Shown here: positions 20,741 through 29,868 of the stretch, one piece after another
How positions within the stretch are numbered: position 1 is the stretch's first letter
Layout of the letters: the number at the start of each line of letters is the position of its first letter
Origin: a virus
Length of the DNA: 30,250 bases
Reading direction: 5' to 3' (one strand)
Virus record (IMG/VR): IMGVR_UViG_3300044825_000555
Location: 1-30,250 of that record
Position numbers and translations under genes: made by a program
The notes under the pieces: generated by a model
Databases searched by the model: none
The model's input: the letters and a program-made list of their open reading frames with translations, nothing else
Told to the model about the DNA's origin: nothing

Positions 20741-21640
20741 TTAGTGCAACTTAACTTGGTCAAGTAAGTTTTTGATTTGAGCTTTTATTTGCTCTGCTTT
20801 CATTTCTTCCGGTCTTTTATACTTAAATAAACCCTCAACCGAGAAGCCTTTGAAATCTCCGTTCTTAATAGAAGCCCATACTTCTGGATTGTCTACTTTA
20901 AAGCTACCAAACCAACTACCCTCTGGTGCATCTTCAAATCCGACCATTGGTTGTATGCCTCTTTTCTTTGAAGTGATAAAGCTCTCAAATAAAGTAACCC
21001 CATCTACGATTTGCATTGGATCATGCATTAAGTTTACATTAGCTTGATACCCTTTTTGGAAGTACTTTTGTACTATTTTTTGAATAGTAGCAGCATTAAA
21101 TACCACATAATACTCTCCATTTGCATCAAATCTATATATTGGAGTATCGCTTAACATTAAAGGACCAGAAACGATTTGCTCATCTTCATTGATTGAGAAT
21201 TTCATTTTTTGAACGCTTGTTAGCTTGTTCTCTGCCCAAGTCAAAGCAGCTTCGCCACCCCAAGCATCGTACATTAATTTACCACAACCATCTTCGTAGC
21301 TTTTAGAGCTTTCTAAATCTACTTTGTGTCTGCTTAAATAGGAGTACATTCTTTGGATAGTATCTAAACTGATTGGCTCTCCACTTGCTAATTGATTAGC
21401 TCTTGTTTTGCCTACCGGAGTTCCACAAGTACCCCAACCATTTTCTTCTGCCCAATCTAAAGCCTTTTGAGCAGTATTCTTTACGCTCTCCGGATAGTCG
21501 CTAAATGAGTCAGCAAACTTTAAGAAATTCTTTTGAATTGCAGGTTTGTCAACGAGTGCGATGAAGTCCACCTCACTATCATCGTTGAAGTCGCTTGATA
21601 TATCCAAGTAATAGAATGGAATGTTTGAGTCATATTTCAT
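20741..21640 (-). CDS. XkdF-like prohead protease (Peptidase S78_2 type)
   Basis: This is a 299-residue protein. The N-terminus has VDFIALVDKPAIQKNFLKF (about 24-42), the XkdF/prohead-protease start. Residues 53-140 are an inserted module (TAQKALDWAEENGWG...KLMYDAWGGEAALTWAE) often found in Bacteroidota phage proteases. The catalytic region has His206 in NLMHDP and Ser267 in GFSVEG. It would process scaffold and capsid during maturation. The scaffold and capsid genes lie immediately downstream. The family assignment is strong; the role of the insert is unknown. Confidence 0.82.
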   Translation of the reverse strand: MKYDSNIPFYYLDISSDFNDDSEVDFIALVDKPAIQKNFLKFADSFSDYPESVKNTAQKALDWAEENGWGTCGTPVGKTRANQLASGEPISLDTIQRMYSYLSRHKVDLESSKSYEDGCGKLMYDAWGGEAALTWAENKLTSVQKMKFSINEDEQIVSGPLMLSDTPIYRFDANGEYYVVFNAATIQKIVQKYFQKGYQANVNLMHDPMQIVDGVTLFESFITSKKRGIQPMVGFEDAPEGSWFGSFKVDNPEVWASIKNGDFKGFSVEGLFKYKRPEEMKAEQIKAQIKNLLDQVKLH

Positions 21641-21660
21641 AATAATAAATAGTTTAATTT

Positions 21661-23463
21661 TTATTTAAAGCGACTTGAATTAAGTATTCTTGTTACTCTA
21701 TTTTGTGAATTTGTTACATCGCTCTCTAAAACGTATGCTTTTATAGCTTGGTTTCCGAGTGCATTAATTGTTCCTTGATTTAATTGTGTTACTGTTTGTT
21801 GAATTGGTACACTTGGAGTCATAGGTGCATTACCACCAGCTCCACCAGATACGCTCATGCTTCCAGTTGTGCCACCAAATTGAGTTTGTGCAATTTTAGA
21901 TATAGTTGCAGCAGTTGTTGCCCCTATCATAGTAGCATTTACACCTCTTGCTATTGCCCCAAATGGCTCTGGAAGTACAGATTTAGCAGACAAAGCATTT
22001 ACAACGCCATTCAATCCACTTATAATCGTTTGAGCTATTTGTATTTTCTTGTTAGTTTCAAATTGCTTTTTTAATATCTCTTGCTCTTCTTTACTTCCTT
22101 TTTCTACGCCCTCTAATTTAGCAGCATATAAAGCATCGGATAAACCTTGAGCTGACTGAGCATAAGTCATAGCCCACTTTAAACTCTCTTCAAATCTTTG
22201 CTTTTCAAGTGCTTTCTCTTTTTCTATTAATTCTTCTTTAGTTTTAGCAACCTGTATTTCGCCTTTTAGCCTTTCAGTTCTTAAAAAAGCATCATCTTTA
22301 GCTTGTTGATCTTTAGCCTCTTTGTTTAATTGAGTTTCTTCTTTTAATTGATTATCTAACTCAACTAATTGATCTTCATCTCTTTTCTTATTAAGCAATT
22401 TAAAATCTTCAAATAGCTTGTTTTTAGCATCTTCGTGCTCTTTTTCTTTCTTCAGCTCCTCATCTCTTCTTTCTTTATCCTTTTTAGCTTTTTCTTCTCT
22501 TTCTTTTCTATCTGCAGCTATTCTTTCATTTCTTGCTACTATGCCATCAGCGTTTGATTTAGCAATATCGTTAGATGCTTCTTTCGCTGCTTGTGTATCT
22601 ATTTTTTTAATCTCATTATAATATCTAATTTGGGCTTCCGTTTTTCTTCTTCTATAACTTTGCTCAATATTAAATATCTCTTGTTCACTTGCATTTCTTG
22701 CTTTTGCTTTAGATACATCAATTCTCATTTGATTATCTAAAGATTTTAATAGCTCATCTAATTCAAATTTTGCACCCTCTTTAATGGTTTTATTGAATTC
22801 TTTTTGTTTATTAGCTGCTTCTTGTGCTGAATTTGAAAGTTTATCAAAGTAAGATATTGCTTGTCCCAATCCGACTACAAGTAAACCTATACCGGTTGCT
22901 GCAATAGCCCCTTTAAGAACATTAAAAGCCACACTCGTAGTTTCTACCTCAATTCCAAATAATCGCATTGTAACTGCTGCAGCTTTTGTAGCTATTTCAT
23001 TTGCCTTAATTACAACTGTACTATTTTGAATTACAGATATTAAGTTTTTAAAGCCTTGAATACCGGTATCTAAAAAGGTATTTAAACCCTCACTTAAAGC
23101 TAAAGCACCTTGTACCTTAAGTAAAGTTTTTTGTAAATCTTCACTCTCAACTCCAAAAGTAGCCATTGCGCCTTGAACTGCTGCAAATGCTCCGGCTATA
23201 CCTTGAACGGATTGAGATACTGCTTTAAATTTAGCATCTGGATTAAATGCTTCTGCCATACTTTTAGCATCTCCAATTCTATCTCTTAACTCGGCTACTC
23301 GTTTCGCTGCATTAACTGCTTCTTTTGATCCTTCCCCAAATTTAGCTGCTAAAGATACCAATTCATTTGTAGCATCTCTTAATTGCTTTTTAATACTACC
23401 AACTGACTCAACTGCTTGAGCCGAGTCAATTACTACCTTTGTGCCTACTATATTATCTGCCAT
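21661..23463 (-). CDS. Tail tape measure protein
   Basis: This is a 600-residue protein. The N-terminus is helical (SIKKQLRDATNELVSLAAKFG, KRVAELRDRIGDAKSM). Hydrophobic segments run at about 85-105 and 180-210 (NVLKGAIAATGIGLLVVGLGQ). A long charged coiled coil occupies about 220-450 with many KKEKE/EEK runs. The C-terminus is Ala/Gly-rich (ISGLNGVVNALSAKSV, GGTTGSMSVSGGAGG). This is the usual look of a tape measure, which fixes tail length and is injected. Its modest length would imply a short siphovirus-like tail. Confidence 0.82.
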   Translation of the reverse strand: MADNIVGTKVVIDSAQAVESVGSIKKQLRDATNELVSLAAKFGEGSKEAVNAAKRVAELRDRIGDAKSMAEAFNPDAKFKAVSQSVQGIAGAFAAVQGAMATFGVESEDLQKTLLKVQGALALSEGLNTFLDTGIQGFKNLISVIQNSTVVIKANEIATKAAAVTMRLFGIEVETTSVAFNVLKGAIAATGIGLLVVGLGQAISYFDKLSNSAQEAANKQKEFNKTIKEGAKFELDELLKSLDNQMRIDVSKAKARNASEQEIFNIEQSYRRRKTEAQIRYYNEIKKIDTQAAKEASNDIAKSNADGIVARNERIAADRKEREEKAKKDKERRDEELKKEKEHEDAKNKLFEDFKLLNKKRDEDQLVELDNQLKEETQLNKEAKDQQAKDDAFLRTERLKGEIQVAKTKEELIEKEKALEKQRFEESLKWAMTYAQSAQGLSDALYAAKLEGVEKGSKEEQEILKKQFETNKKIQIAQTIISGLNGVVNALSAKSVLPEPFGAIARGVNATMIGATTAATISKIAQTQFGGTTGSMSVSGGAGGNAPMTPSVPIQQTVTQLNQGTINALGNQAIKAYVLESDVTNSQNRVTRILNSSRFK

Positions 23464-23464
23464 T

Positions 23465-25714
23465 TTATATAAGTTCTAAATTATTTATTTTATTTACTAA
23501 ACAAGCCTCGCCCTCGTAGAATGCACCAGCCAAATTCAATCTGTCTTTATATCCAGCTACATATTGATTGTAATCAAAAGTATTATCTATTACTTTTAAT
23601 AACTCTACTTTTGTAGGTACGCTTAATAAAGGATTGTAATTGTCTATTTTGTTTATTCTCCATATAGTTCCATCTATAAGTATGTTTTTACTGAAATCTA
23701 ATGTTCTAATATCCATCATTGTCAGCCAAAAATGAGCAGTAAGGATAATACTATTAGGGTCAGTAATTTCTGCAAAGTAAGGACTCCAGAAAGCATTGAA
23801 TAAACCATAGTTTACCGATGTTCCGGTAATCGTGTAGTAAATCTCTTTTGGAGATGCCCAGCCTAATGACTGAAAGTAAGTGCCATTTTGTGGAACAGTT
23901 GGGTGCTCCCACATACCAGCATAAGGGAATTGAGTTATATTAGTGTGATAGTTACCACCAGAAGTATATTTTATATCCCAATTGGCTACAGTTAGCATTT
24001 TGGTTTGTAGGATACGGATATTGCTTGAAGTAATACTTTCATCTGCAAAATTACCCTCTTTATATAAAGCCGGTACTATTTTATCTTGACCATTTGGAGC
24101 ATAGTTTACAGTACTTGCAAAAATAACCTCTAAATCTTCCTTGTCTTTAGCGTATTCGTACTCACTATCGTAAGTAAAGTCCATATAACCCTCATTATAC
24201 TTCTCTTTATAGGTCTTATTCCAGTAAGCATCATCATTCTTGAATTTAAAATTAAATACACGAGCGTTCAATTCGCCCATAGGTTTTAATCTAATCTCTT
24301 GGCTTCTATCAAGTTTGTTAGTCCAATCTAAAGCTTCATTTGTATAGAAATCTATATACGGAGTAATAATCAACCTTTTAGGTATAAATCTATCTTCAAC
24401 AACATAAAGATTAAATAGCTTTAATATTGAAGTAAAGAAGTCCGTTATTTTAATGTTTTTAGGAACACAATAATTCATTTGTAAATTATCCCCAATAGTA
24501 GCTTGAGTTGCTACCTTAACTGGAGTGTTAATTTGCCAAGTTGTTGAATATGACCTAATTGTAGAAACTAAACCACCAACGTATGGAAGATACTCAATTA
24601 CAACTTTAAAAATATCATTTGTTGCAATAGTAAGTTTTGTGCTTAATCCTTTTGCATAAATATAAGGATTTGTTGTAGTACCTTGATTTGAAGTTTGGAA
24701 GCTATCTAATATTGCTACTTCAAGTCCGTTCTTATATAATTTAACTGCATAAAAACCTTGCCCCTCAATAGACATATTCATAAAAAAGCTAAATTCTGTA
24801 TTACTAACAGTAGCAGCTCCAGTATATTGATATTGTCCACTTCCTATGCTTGAAAAATCTCTAAAAGTACCAGCATACCATAATAAAGTATAAGGAGATG
24901 CAGCAGTTAAATTAAAAGGAGGAGGCTGTAATGTACTAATATTTAATAATTGAGTTATTAATACTTTTAGCCTATCATCATTGTTAGGAACGATTAATGT
25001 TTTAAAAAAGTCCGACTCAAAGAATGAACAGTCATAAGTATAACCTACCGAGCTGAATATTCTATCTATGTATTCCTTAACATAAATTGCCGGTCTTAAT
25101 GCTTGATCGTAGTAATGGTTTCTTGTTGCACTTTCTGCTACCTTTCCGTAGTCAATTAAAGGATAAAAGTACCCAACGCCTGGAGTAGTGTTTCTATCTG
25201 CCCAAGAGTCAGTCATGTTTGTATAATTCCAAGCATGGTCTAAATCTGTAAAATCTAATTGGTCAAGTAATTTAGTACCAGAATTTATATTAGAAATAGG
25301 ATCAACTATCCCTTTGCTTAACTCATAATAAAACCCACCTAACTCCCCAAAAACTGCACACTCGTACTCTACATGATTAGCATATTTTACAACCTCTAAA
25401 ACCCTTAATTTCCCCTTAAAGATTTGAATATTATCTACTAATATAACGCAATTACTTCCAATGGCTGCAGTATAATTCTCGTTTACGTTTGCTGCAGAAA
25501 CATTTACATTTTCAATAGCCAAAAATCTACCAAGTTCGGATATATGATTAAAAACCTTGTTGTTCCTTTGAGTTCCTTGTATTACGATTGTCTTTGAATA
25601 GCTCGTATTTTTACTACCGAAGTCCTTTACATCATCTATAACATAGCTTAATTCACAAGCTATATCATCTGTTAAATCTAACTCAAAACCCTCTACAAAT
25701 ATTTGTGTAACCAT
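23465..25714 (-). CDS. Large tail protein (tail tip / hub candidate)
   Basis: This 749-residue protein opens VTQIFVEGFELDLTDDIACELSYVIDDV and contains SYSKTIVIQGTQRNNKVFNHI, VLEVVKYANHVEYECAVFGELGGFYYEL and RLIITPYIDFYTNEALDWTNKLDRSQEIRL. These fit the large Bacteroidota-phage tail proteins sitting beside the tape measure, probably at the tail tip or hub. It is coupled by TAATG to the 390-residue gene. It ends GAFYEGEACLVNKINNLELI, a motif shared with the 50-residue protein at 14743-14895. No enzymatic motif is evident. Confidence 0.7.
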   Translation of the reverse strand: MVTQIFVEGFELDLTDDIACELSYVIDDVKDFGSKNTSYSKTIVIQGTQRNNKVFNHISELGRFLAIENVNVSAANVNENYTAAIGSNCVILVDNIQIFKGKLRVLEVVKYANHVEYECAVFGELGGFYYELSKGIVDPISNINSGTKLLDQLDFTDLDHAWNYTNMTDSWADRNTTPGVGYFYPLIDYGKVAESATRNHYYDQALRPAIYVKEYIDRIFSSVGYTYDCSFFESDFFKTLIVPNNDDRLKVLITQLLNISTLQPPPFNLTAASPYTLLWYAGTFRDFSSIGSGQYQYTGAATVSNTEFSFFMNMSIEGQGFYAVKLYKNGLEVAILDSFQTSNQGTTTNPYIYAKGLSTKLTIATNDIFKVVIEYLPYVGGLVSTIRSYSTTWQINTPVKVATQATIGDNLQMNYCVPKNIKITDFFTSILKLFNLYVVEDRFIPKRLIITPYIDFYTNEALDWTNKLDRSQEIRLKPMGELNARVFNFKFKNDDAYWNKTYKEKYNEGYMDFTYDSEYEYAKDKEDLEVIFASTVNYAPNGQDKIVPALYKEGNFADESITSSNIRILQTKMLTVANWDIKYTSGGNYHTNITQFPYAGMWEHPTVPQNGTYFQSLGWASPKEIYYTITGTSVNYGLFNAFWSPYFAEITDPNSIILTAHFWLTMMDIRTLDFSKNILIDGTIWRINKIDNYNPLLSVPTKVELLKVIDNTFDYNQYVAGYKDRLNLAGAFYEGEACLVNKINNLELI

Positions 25715-26886
25715 TATCTTAATTGGCTTGATTGTGTTCCTAAAAGTATATCTATTTCTAAATTGAATATCTTGTCTGCTCCTTGCTTTTTCTCTGCCCA
25801 GTCGCTTGTTTCAATTGTAACCGGTATCATGGTTGTATTATTGTCTATTTGAGCGTAAACTAAAGGAGAAGCAAGTAACTCTCTTAACCATAAAAAGTCA
25901 GTTTCGCTAACATAGTCGCTTATTAACCTCATTTTATGAGTCATTGTATTATTGTAGTTTACTTTGCCCTCTGCTATTATTGAATTGGCTACTCGGCTTA
26001 TAACCACACCTCTATCTAAACCACTTGCAGTCAAAGTAGTAGTTAATCCTAATTTATTGATAGAATTACGTTCTATGTTTGTATTTACACGATTAACCCC
26101 AGAGAATAAGAAGCTCTCAAACCCACCCATTGAGTTTAGGAAGTGTATCATTACTGGATTATTCTTTGTGCAATTGAAGTTTACATTTACTGTAGTATTA
26201 TTAAGTACATTATTAAAAGCATCGCCATCAACATCAAATAATACTTTACTTGCATCTCCAAATAATATTGAGCTTGTTAATTTAGCATTGTAAACGCCTA
26301 CAACATTTAAAGAGTCATTAAATGTATAAGTACTTGGACTTGCTATTGTACCAAAATTAACTGTACCTCCTACATAAGTTTGCGATTTGAATATAGGAAC
26401 ATAAACCGAGTAATTCCCATAAGAATTAATTGTTCTATACCTATTTGTACTTAAATATAAAGGAGCTGCACCACCATAAGAAACCAACCCTAAATCAGTT
26501 AATAAAGAGTCATTACTAAACGATGGATAACCATACCAAGCTATTGAAGTATCTGTAGCTACGTTTGTAGTTATGTTCCCACTCAAGTCCTCAACCCCAC
26601 ATTTAACTTGATATTGTATAAACGCTGGATAAGAAGTGCTTATAGTTGATGAAATATAGTTTTTTATAATAGGAGATACGTCTATATAGGCATATATTGT
26701 AGCATCAAAAGTAATAGCTTTAAACTCTCTTAAAACCATTACTCCATTGATATAAATATCAAATATAAATCTGTTATAAGAATAAGGTAAAGGAGTAACT
26801 GTATTCTCCCCAAAAGCATGAATTAAAGGTCTATATAATGACCTCATTTGCCCTACTGTGTAATTTCCTTGTAATATTGATGGCAT
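25714..26886 (-). CDS. Tail protein (beta-rich, distal tail candidate)
   Basis: This 390-residue beta-rich protein has early strands FDIYINGVMVLREFKAITFDATIYAYIDVSPIIKNY and a C-terminal domain with DYVSETDFLWLRELLASPLVYAQIDNN. The end resembles the domain of Bacteroidota phage tail proteins that pairs with the large hub protein encoded next. It may be a distal tail ring or tip component. The overlap with the next gene (TAATG) suggests near equimolar synthesis. Evidence for the exact part of the tail is contextual. Confidence 0.68.
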   Translation of the reverse strand: MPSILQGNYTVGQMRSLYRPLIHAFGENTVTPLPYSYNRFIFDIYINGVMVLREFKAITFDATIYAYIDVSPIIKNYISSTISTSYPAFIQYQVKCGVEDLSGNITTNVATDTSIAWYGYPSFSNDSLLTDLGLVSYGGAAPLYLSTNRYRTINSYGNYSVYVPIFKSQTYVGGTVNFGTIASPSTYTFNDSLNVVGVYNAKLTSSILFGDASKVLFDVDGDAFNNVLNNTTVNVNFNCTKNNPVMIHFLNSMGGFESFLFSGVNRVNTNIERNSINKLGLTTTLTASGLDRGVVISRVANSIIAEGKVNYNNTMTHKMRLISDYVSETDFLWLRELLASPLVYAQIDNNTTMIPVTIETSDWAEKKQGADKIFNLEIDILLGTQSSQLR

Positions 26887-26888
26887 AT

Positions 26889-27524
26889 TTATTTATTTTC
26901 CCATGAATTTTTAATTACTACATGCACCTCAAAGCCTACTGCTTCTGCTAAATCACTTTTAAATTTAGCTGAATTAAATAACCTTAAAGCATTGTCAAAA
27001 TATTTAGATGGTTTAATACCCTCTCGTTTTATCTTAGTTGATATTGCATAAGCTAATTGCTTAACACTATTAGCCTCAGTAGCTAATTTTCTTATTGATT
27101 TTCTCTTCCTTTCTAAGCCGGATAGCTTCTTTTTTTCAGTCGGTCTAATTGAATTCCTCCTAATCCACATAAGAATAGCCCCAGCCATTTTCTTATTTGC
27201 AAATGGACTTTTAAAATTATAAGGACTCCCACTTATTTGCTTACCATATCCAGCAACACCCTTATTCACATAGTCCCAATATTCTGCTGCCTTACTGTCT
27301 TTAGGATACCCCAATGTAAGCTCATATCCTTTGCCCATAAATTTGACATCAAAGGTCATATTCATAAGCTCCCCAGTTACTATCTTTTTTTGGCTTCTTA
27401 AGTTTCTTTGTGCTGACTCAATAAATACTTGGGCATAAGTAGCTAATAAAGCATCTACCTCTTCCATTTTACCGGTTGTGAGGAAGTCCTTTTTACTTTC
27501 GCCAAATGAATATATTGAAGCCAT
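26889..27524 (-). CDS. HK97 gp10-like tail / head-tail completion protein
   Basis: This 211-residue basic protein has SAQRNLRSQKKIVTGELMNMTFDVKF (about 37-62), then LTLGYPKDSKAAEYWDYVNKGVAGYG, and a helical basic C-terminus. The pattern of helix, VTGxLxxS-like turn, strands and yYxxxvnxGxxG fits gp10-like head-tail completion proteins. It lies between the frameshifted chaperone pair and the tail proteins. I call the family with moderate confidence. Confidence 0.62.
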   Translation of the reverse strand: MASIYSFGESKKDFLTTGKMEEVDALLATYAQVFIESAQRNLRSQKKIVTGELMNMTFDVKFMGKGYELTLGYPKDSKAAEYWDYVNKGVAGYGKQISGSPYNFKSPFANKKMAGAILMWIRRNSIRPTEKKKLSGLERKRKSIRKLATEANSVKQLAYAISTKIKREGIKPSKYFDNALRLFNSAKFKSDLAEAVGFEVHVVIKNSWENK

Positions 27525-27797
27525 TTACTTTAAATTTTTAATCTGTTGTTGCTCGTAATCTTGTTTCGCTTTCAAATATGCTAAATCATTTAAGAATTGA
27601 AGTACCGGCATATCGTATACCTCATCTAATTTTACTCTTTCGTGTTCGGCAACAATTGCTGCTTGATAGATCCAGCCATAAGTGTCCATAAATCGTTTAC
27701 CACTTTCTCGGACTCGGATTGGCTCATCTTCGCTGCTTTCAATAGGCTCTCCAAATAGTCCTTTGAATTGTCTATCCAATTTAGATATACTTTGCAA
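27525..27797 (-). CDS. Tail assembly chaperone, frameshift extension (GT-type)
   Basis: This 90-codon open frame has only a TTG at its head and begins exactly at the T9 run. I read it as the continuation of the chaperone gene after a -1 shift, not as an independent gene. The fused product would be about 250 residues: 160 from the upstream frame plus 90 from this one. The extension is charged and helical (IYQAAIVAEHERVKLDEVYDMPVLQFLNDLAYLKAKQDYEQQQ), as in phage T-domain extensions that bind the tape measure. The short product, made without a shift, ends at 27632. Confidence 0.72.
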   Translation of the reverse strand: MQSISKLDRQFKGLFGEPIESSEDEPIRVRESGKRFMDTYGWIYQAAIVAEHERVKLDEVYDMPVLQFLNDLAYLKAKQDYEQQQIKNLK

Positions 27798-28276
27798 AAA
27801 AAAACCACCATTCCATAAACCTCTACAATTGATGCACTCAACATATCCTCTGCATATATATCGTGGTCTTGGTCTTGGTATTTTAAATCCCTATACCCAA
27901 ACCAGCTTTTCTTTTGTGGCATTACCATTGAAGCTGCAATCCTATGCAAGTTTTGAACTACATCTCTTTGGAAGTATTTAGTTGTTATATATCTACCAGT
28001 CCCACCTACTCTTATCTCTCTTATATCTGGAATAAAACGATAAACATTTCCATTTGCTTTGATATACTTACAAGTTTTGCTCGGTAGTTGCTCTTTGTAT
28101 ATAAATTCAATCTCCTTGCACTTCTTGTTAAATTCATTCATAGGCATAGCATCTACTTGCTTTTCAGTCAAGTTATATAGAATTGCTACTACCTTAACGA
28201 TAGCTTCAAAGTTGTCATCTGTTTTTAACTGCTCCAGTTGTTGAAATTGGTAAACAGTTACATCATTCCAAGTCAT
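27632..28276 (-). CDS. Tail assembly chaperone (G-type)
   Basis: This 214-residue, mostly helical protein starts MTWNDVTVYQFQQLEQL. Residues 24-60 contain IVKVVAILYNLTEKQVDAMPMNEFNKKCKEIEF, the pattern of the many Bacteroidota-phage tail chaperones. The gene contains a T9 slippery run at residues 158-161, from which a second frame continues. By analogy with lambda gpG/gpGT, the long and short forms coat the tape measure during tail assembly. It follows the terminase gene, whereas tail chaperones usually sit between tube and tape measure genes. Confidence 0.75.
   Translation of the reverse strand: MTWNDVTVYQFQQLEQLKTDDNFEAIVKVVAILYNLTEKQVDAMPMNEFNKKCKEIEFIYKEQLPSKTCKYIKANGNVYRFIPDIREIRVGGTGRYITTKYFQRDVVQNLHRIAASMVMPQKKSWFGYRDLKYQDQDHDIYAEDMLSASIVEVYGMVVFFCKVYLNWIDNSKDYLESLLKAAKMSQSESEKVVNDLWTLMAGSIKQQLLPNTKE
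27796..27804 (-). promoter_or_regulatory. Slippery T9 run, probable -1 ribosomal frameshift site
   Basis: The minus strand reads GG-TTTTTTTTT-GC. In the zero frame this is GTT TTT TTT TGC, containing the heptamer T TTT TTT. Slipping back one base gives TTT TTT TTG CAA and enters the 90-codon frame. A run of nine could also slip during transcription. Confidence 0.7.
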
Positions 28277-28314
28277 TGTAGTTTATTTTAAATAGGTAAA
28301 AAATAGAAAGTACC

Positions 28315-29460
28315 TTACGAAAAGGAGTATTGCCCAAACCCACCTTGTAGGTAAGTAAGTGCCACATATCTTAAAGCATCAATAGCATGGTCATTCATTC
28401 CTATAACTTCATTAAGCATTTCGCCATTCTTTTGCTTCCACTTGTAACTTGCTAACTCTCTTAATAGATTAGTACTATCGTTTGTAATATTCATTTTATA
28501 GCCCTTGAGTAAGTTTAAACCAGCTCTTACCGAGTCAGCTCCTTTCTTTACCCCACTTGCATTGATACCGCAATTAAATAACTCTTGAATAGATTTAGGC
28601 TCGGAGCTATCTGCTATAACCGAAGTAATGCCTTGCTCTTTTAACTTATCTGCTAACATAGGATTAGTTAATTGCCTTTCATAAACAAATTCCTTAATAT
28701 AAAGCTCCCCATTATACCTCCAAACCCCAACACAAGCCGAAGGATCATTTGTAAAACCAAAGTCCAAGCCATAACCTACTAAAGTTGCATCTATTGGTAT
28801 TTCGCTGCACCTTGTATAATTTCTAAACACTAACCCCTCAATCTTGCCGGTCATTCCTCGTGCATATACTTTCCATAGCTCAAGATCAACCTCTTTTAGA
28901 TTTTCAATTTTCTCTACTAACTTCTTGTCTATAAATGGATTGTGTCTATAATCGGATATTAATAATTTAACATTTGGTTGCCCTAATAACTTCTCATGCA
29001 CCCAAAATGCCTCATTTGGATTATAGTCAATATAGGTTTTGACTTTAGTACGCATATAAAGCTCGTTAAATACATCATAACGCACCCCATTAGCCTCATT
29101 GATAAATAAGTAGTCCCTTTTACCATTCTTGGCATCTTGAGCATCATCATAGCTTTTAAACTCTATTATGCTTCCAGATTGAAAGGTAAATATTCTATCC
29201 GACTTGTTATATTCCTTGACTAATTGCTTTAGTTCCTCACTTGAGCTCCAAATAGTAATGGCATCTCTTAACGCTCCGGCTTTTAAGTTGGGTATATCTT
29301 GACCGGCTACAGTTATAACCAAATTAGGCTGACTTACTGCAAAAGTAAATAGCACCTGGAGAATAGAGTATGTTTTACCAGAAGAAGTCCCCCCTTGATT
29401 AACTACAATATCCTCTTTTGCATCTAAATTAGCTTTATAAAGTACTCCGGTAGTAAACAT
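28315..29460 (-). CDS. terL: Terminase large subunit
   Basis: This is a 381-residue protein. The ATPase half has Walker A GGTSSGKT at 23-30, Walker B YLFINE at 117-122 and the coupling-type YIDYNPNEAFWVHE at 143-156. The nuclease half has Asp233 in GLDFGFTNDP, Asp284 in VIADSSEP and the terminal GMNDHAIDALRY (Asp357/Asp361). This matches the Terminase_3 / PBSX-type family. It translocates DNA into the procapsid and cuts it into genome units. Its ATG overlaps the stop of the upstream 56-residue gene (TAATG). Confidence 0.95.
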   Translation of the reverse strand: MFTTGVLYKANLDAKEDIVVNQGGTSSGKTYSILQVLFTFAVSQPNLVITVAGQDIPNLKAGALRDAITIWSSSEELKQLVKEYNKSDRIFTFQSGSIIEFKSYDDAQDAKNGKRDYLFINEANGVRYDVFNELYMRTKVKTYIDYNPNEAFWVHEKLLGQPNVKLLISDYRHNPFIDKKLVEKIENLKEVDLELWKVYARGMTGKIEGLVFRNYTRCSEIPIDATLVGYGLDFGFTNDPSACVGVWRYNGELYIKEFVYERQLTNPMLADKLKEQGITSVIADSSEPKSIQELFNCGINASGVKKGADSVRAGLNLLKGYKMNITNDSTNLLRELASYKWKQKNGEMLNEVIGMNDHAIDALRYVALTYLQGGFGQYSFS

Positions 29461-29630
29461 TATTTTAAGGTAAAATCCTTTTCTATTAATATAAAAAAAG
29501 AATTGTTAGATGAAGTTGTGCTTATTATAAACCAACCCTCTTTTAAATAATCATTTAGTATTTTATATAAATGATCATTTTCAGCTGTTGGTATTTCTGG
29601 CAAAATGAAAAATCTTTGTTGTTTGTCCAT
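29460..29630 (-). CDS. Small hypothetical protein upstream of terL
   Basis: This 56-residue ORF begins MDKQQRFFILPEIPTAENDH and continues YKILNDYLKEGWFIISTT and FILIEKDFTLK, a plausible small alpha/beta fold. The stop overlaps the terL start as TAATG. Its start follows the 19-base leader shared with two neighbours, so both ends support it as a real gene. No function is recognised. Confidence 0.7.
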   Translation of the reverse strand: MDKQQRFFILPEIPTAENDHLYKILNDYLKEGWFIISTTSSNNSFFILIEKDFTLK

Positions 29631-29646
29631 AGTTTATTTGTTTTTA
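29628..29646 (-). repeat. Shared gene leader, copy 3
   Basis: TAAAAACAAATAAACTATG precedes and includes the start of the 56-residue gene. The same 19 bases occur at 29850-29868 and 30087-30105. Here it also encodes the C-terminal KNK and stop of the upstream gene. Confidence 0.75.
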
Positions 29647-29852
29647 AATGTTGTATTGTAATATAGTTCTTGCCCTTTTTCGTTTATATACCAACCTTCA
29701 TTGTCTATATTGTCTTGTCCTTTTAAATAAGCTGTTTCTATTTGTTCCTTCTCCATTTCTTTAGCTTTTTCAATATGATAATATTGCTCTTCGCTTAATG
29801 CTTTTGGAAATAATTGTTCAATTAAATATTCTACTGCTGTTTGTTGTTTCAT
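29634..29852 (-). CDS. Small hypothetical accessory protein
   Basis: This 72-residue protein begins MKQQTAVEYLIEQLFPKALS and contains EKAKEMEKEQIETAYLKGQ, a helix-rich layout common in small Flavobacteriia phage proteins. It resembles the 62-residue protein at 476-664 in its start. It ends FKNK. Its start leader is identical to that of its two neighbours. Function unknown. Confidence 0.65.
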   Translation of the reverse strand: MKQQTAVEYLIEQLFPKALSEEQYYHIEKAKEMEKEQIETAYLKGQDNIDNEGWYINEKGQELYYNTTFKNK

Positions 29853-29868
29853 AGTTTATTTGTTTTTA
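29850..29868 (-). repeat. Shared gene leader, copy 2
   Basis: Identical 19-base TAAAAACAAATAAACTATG leader before the 72-residue gene, encoding the KNK-stop end of the 77-residue gene upstream. Confidence 0.75.

Noticed and set aside
21784-22074. Long plus-strand frames inside the tape measure and other genes (for example 17385-17597, 25964-26293, 27682-27981)
   Set aside because: All are antisense to well-supported genes and have odd compositions (Ser, Cys, Phe-rich). They are shadows of the sense reading frames.
27525-27797. Independent gene starting at TTG 27797
   Set aside because: The start is TTG overlapping the T9 slippery run and there is no separate leader. A -1 extension of the upstream gene explains it better.
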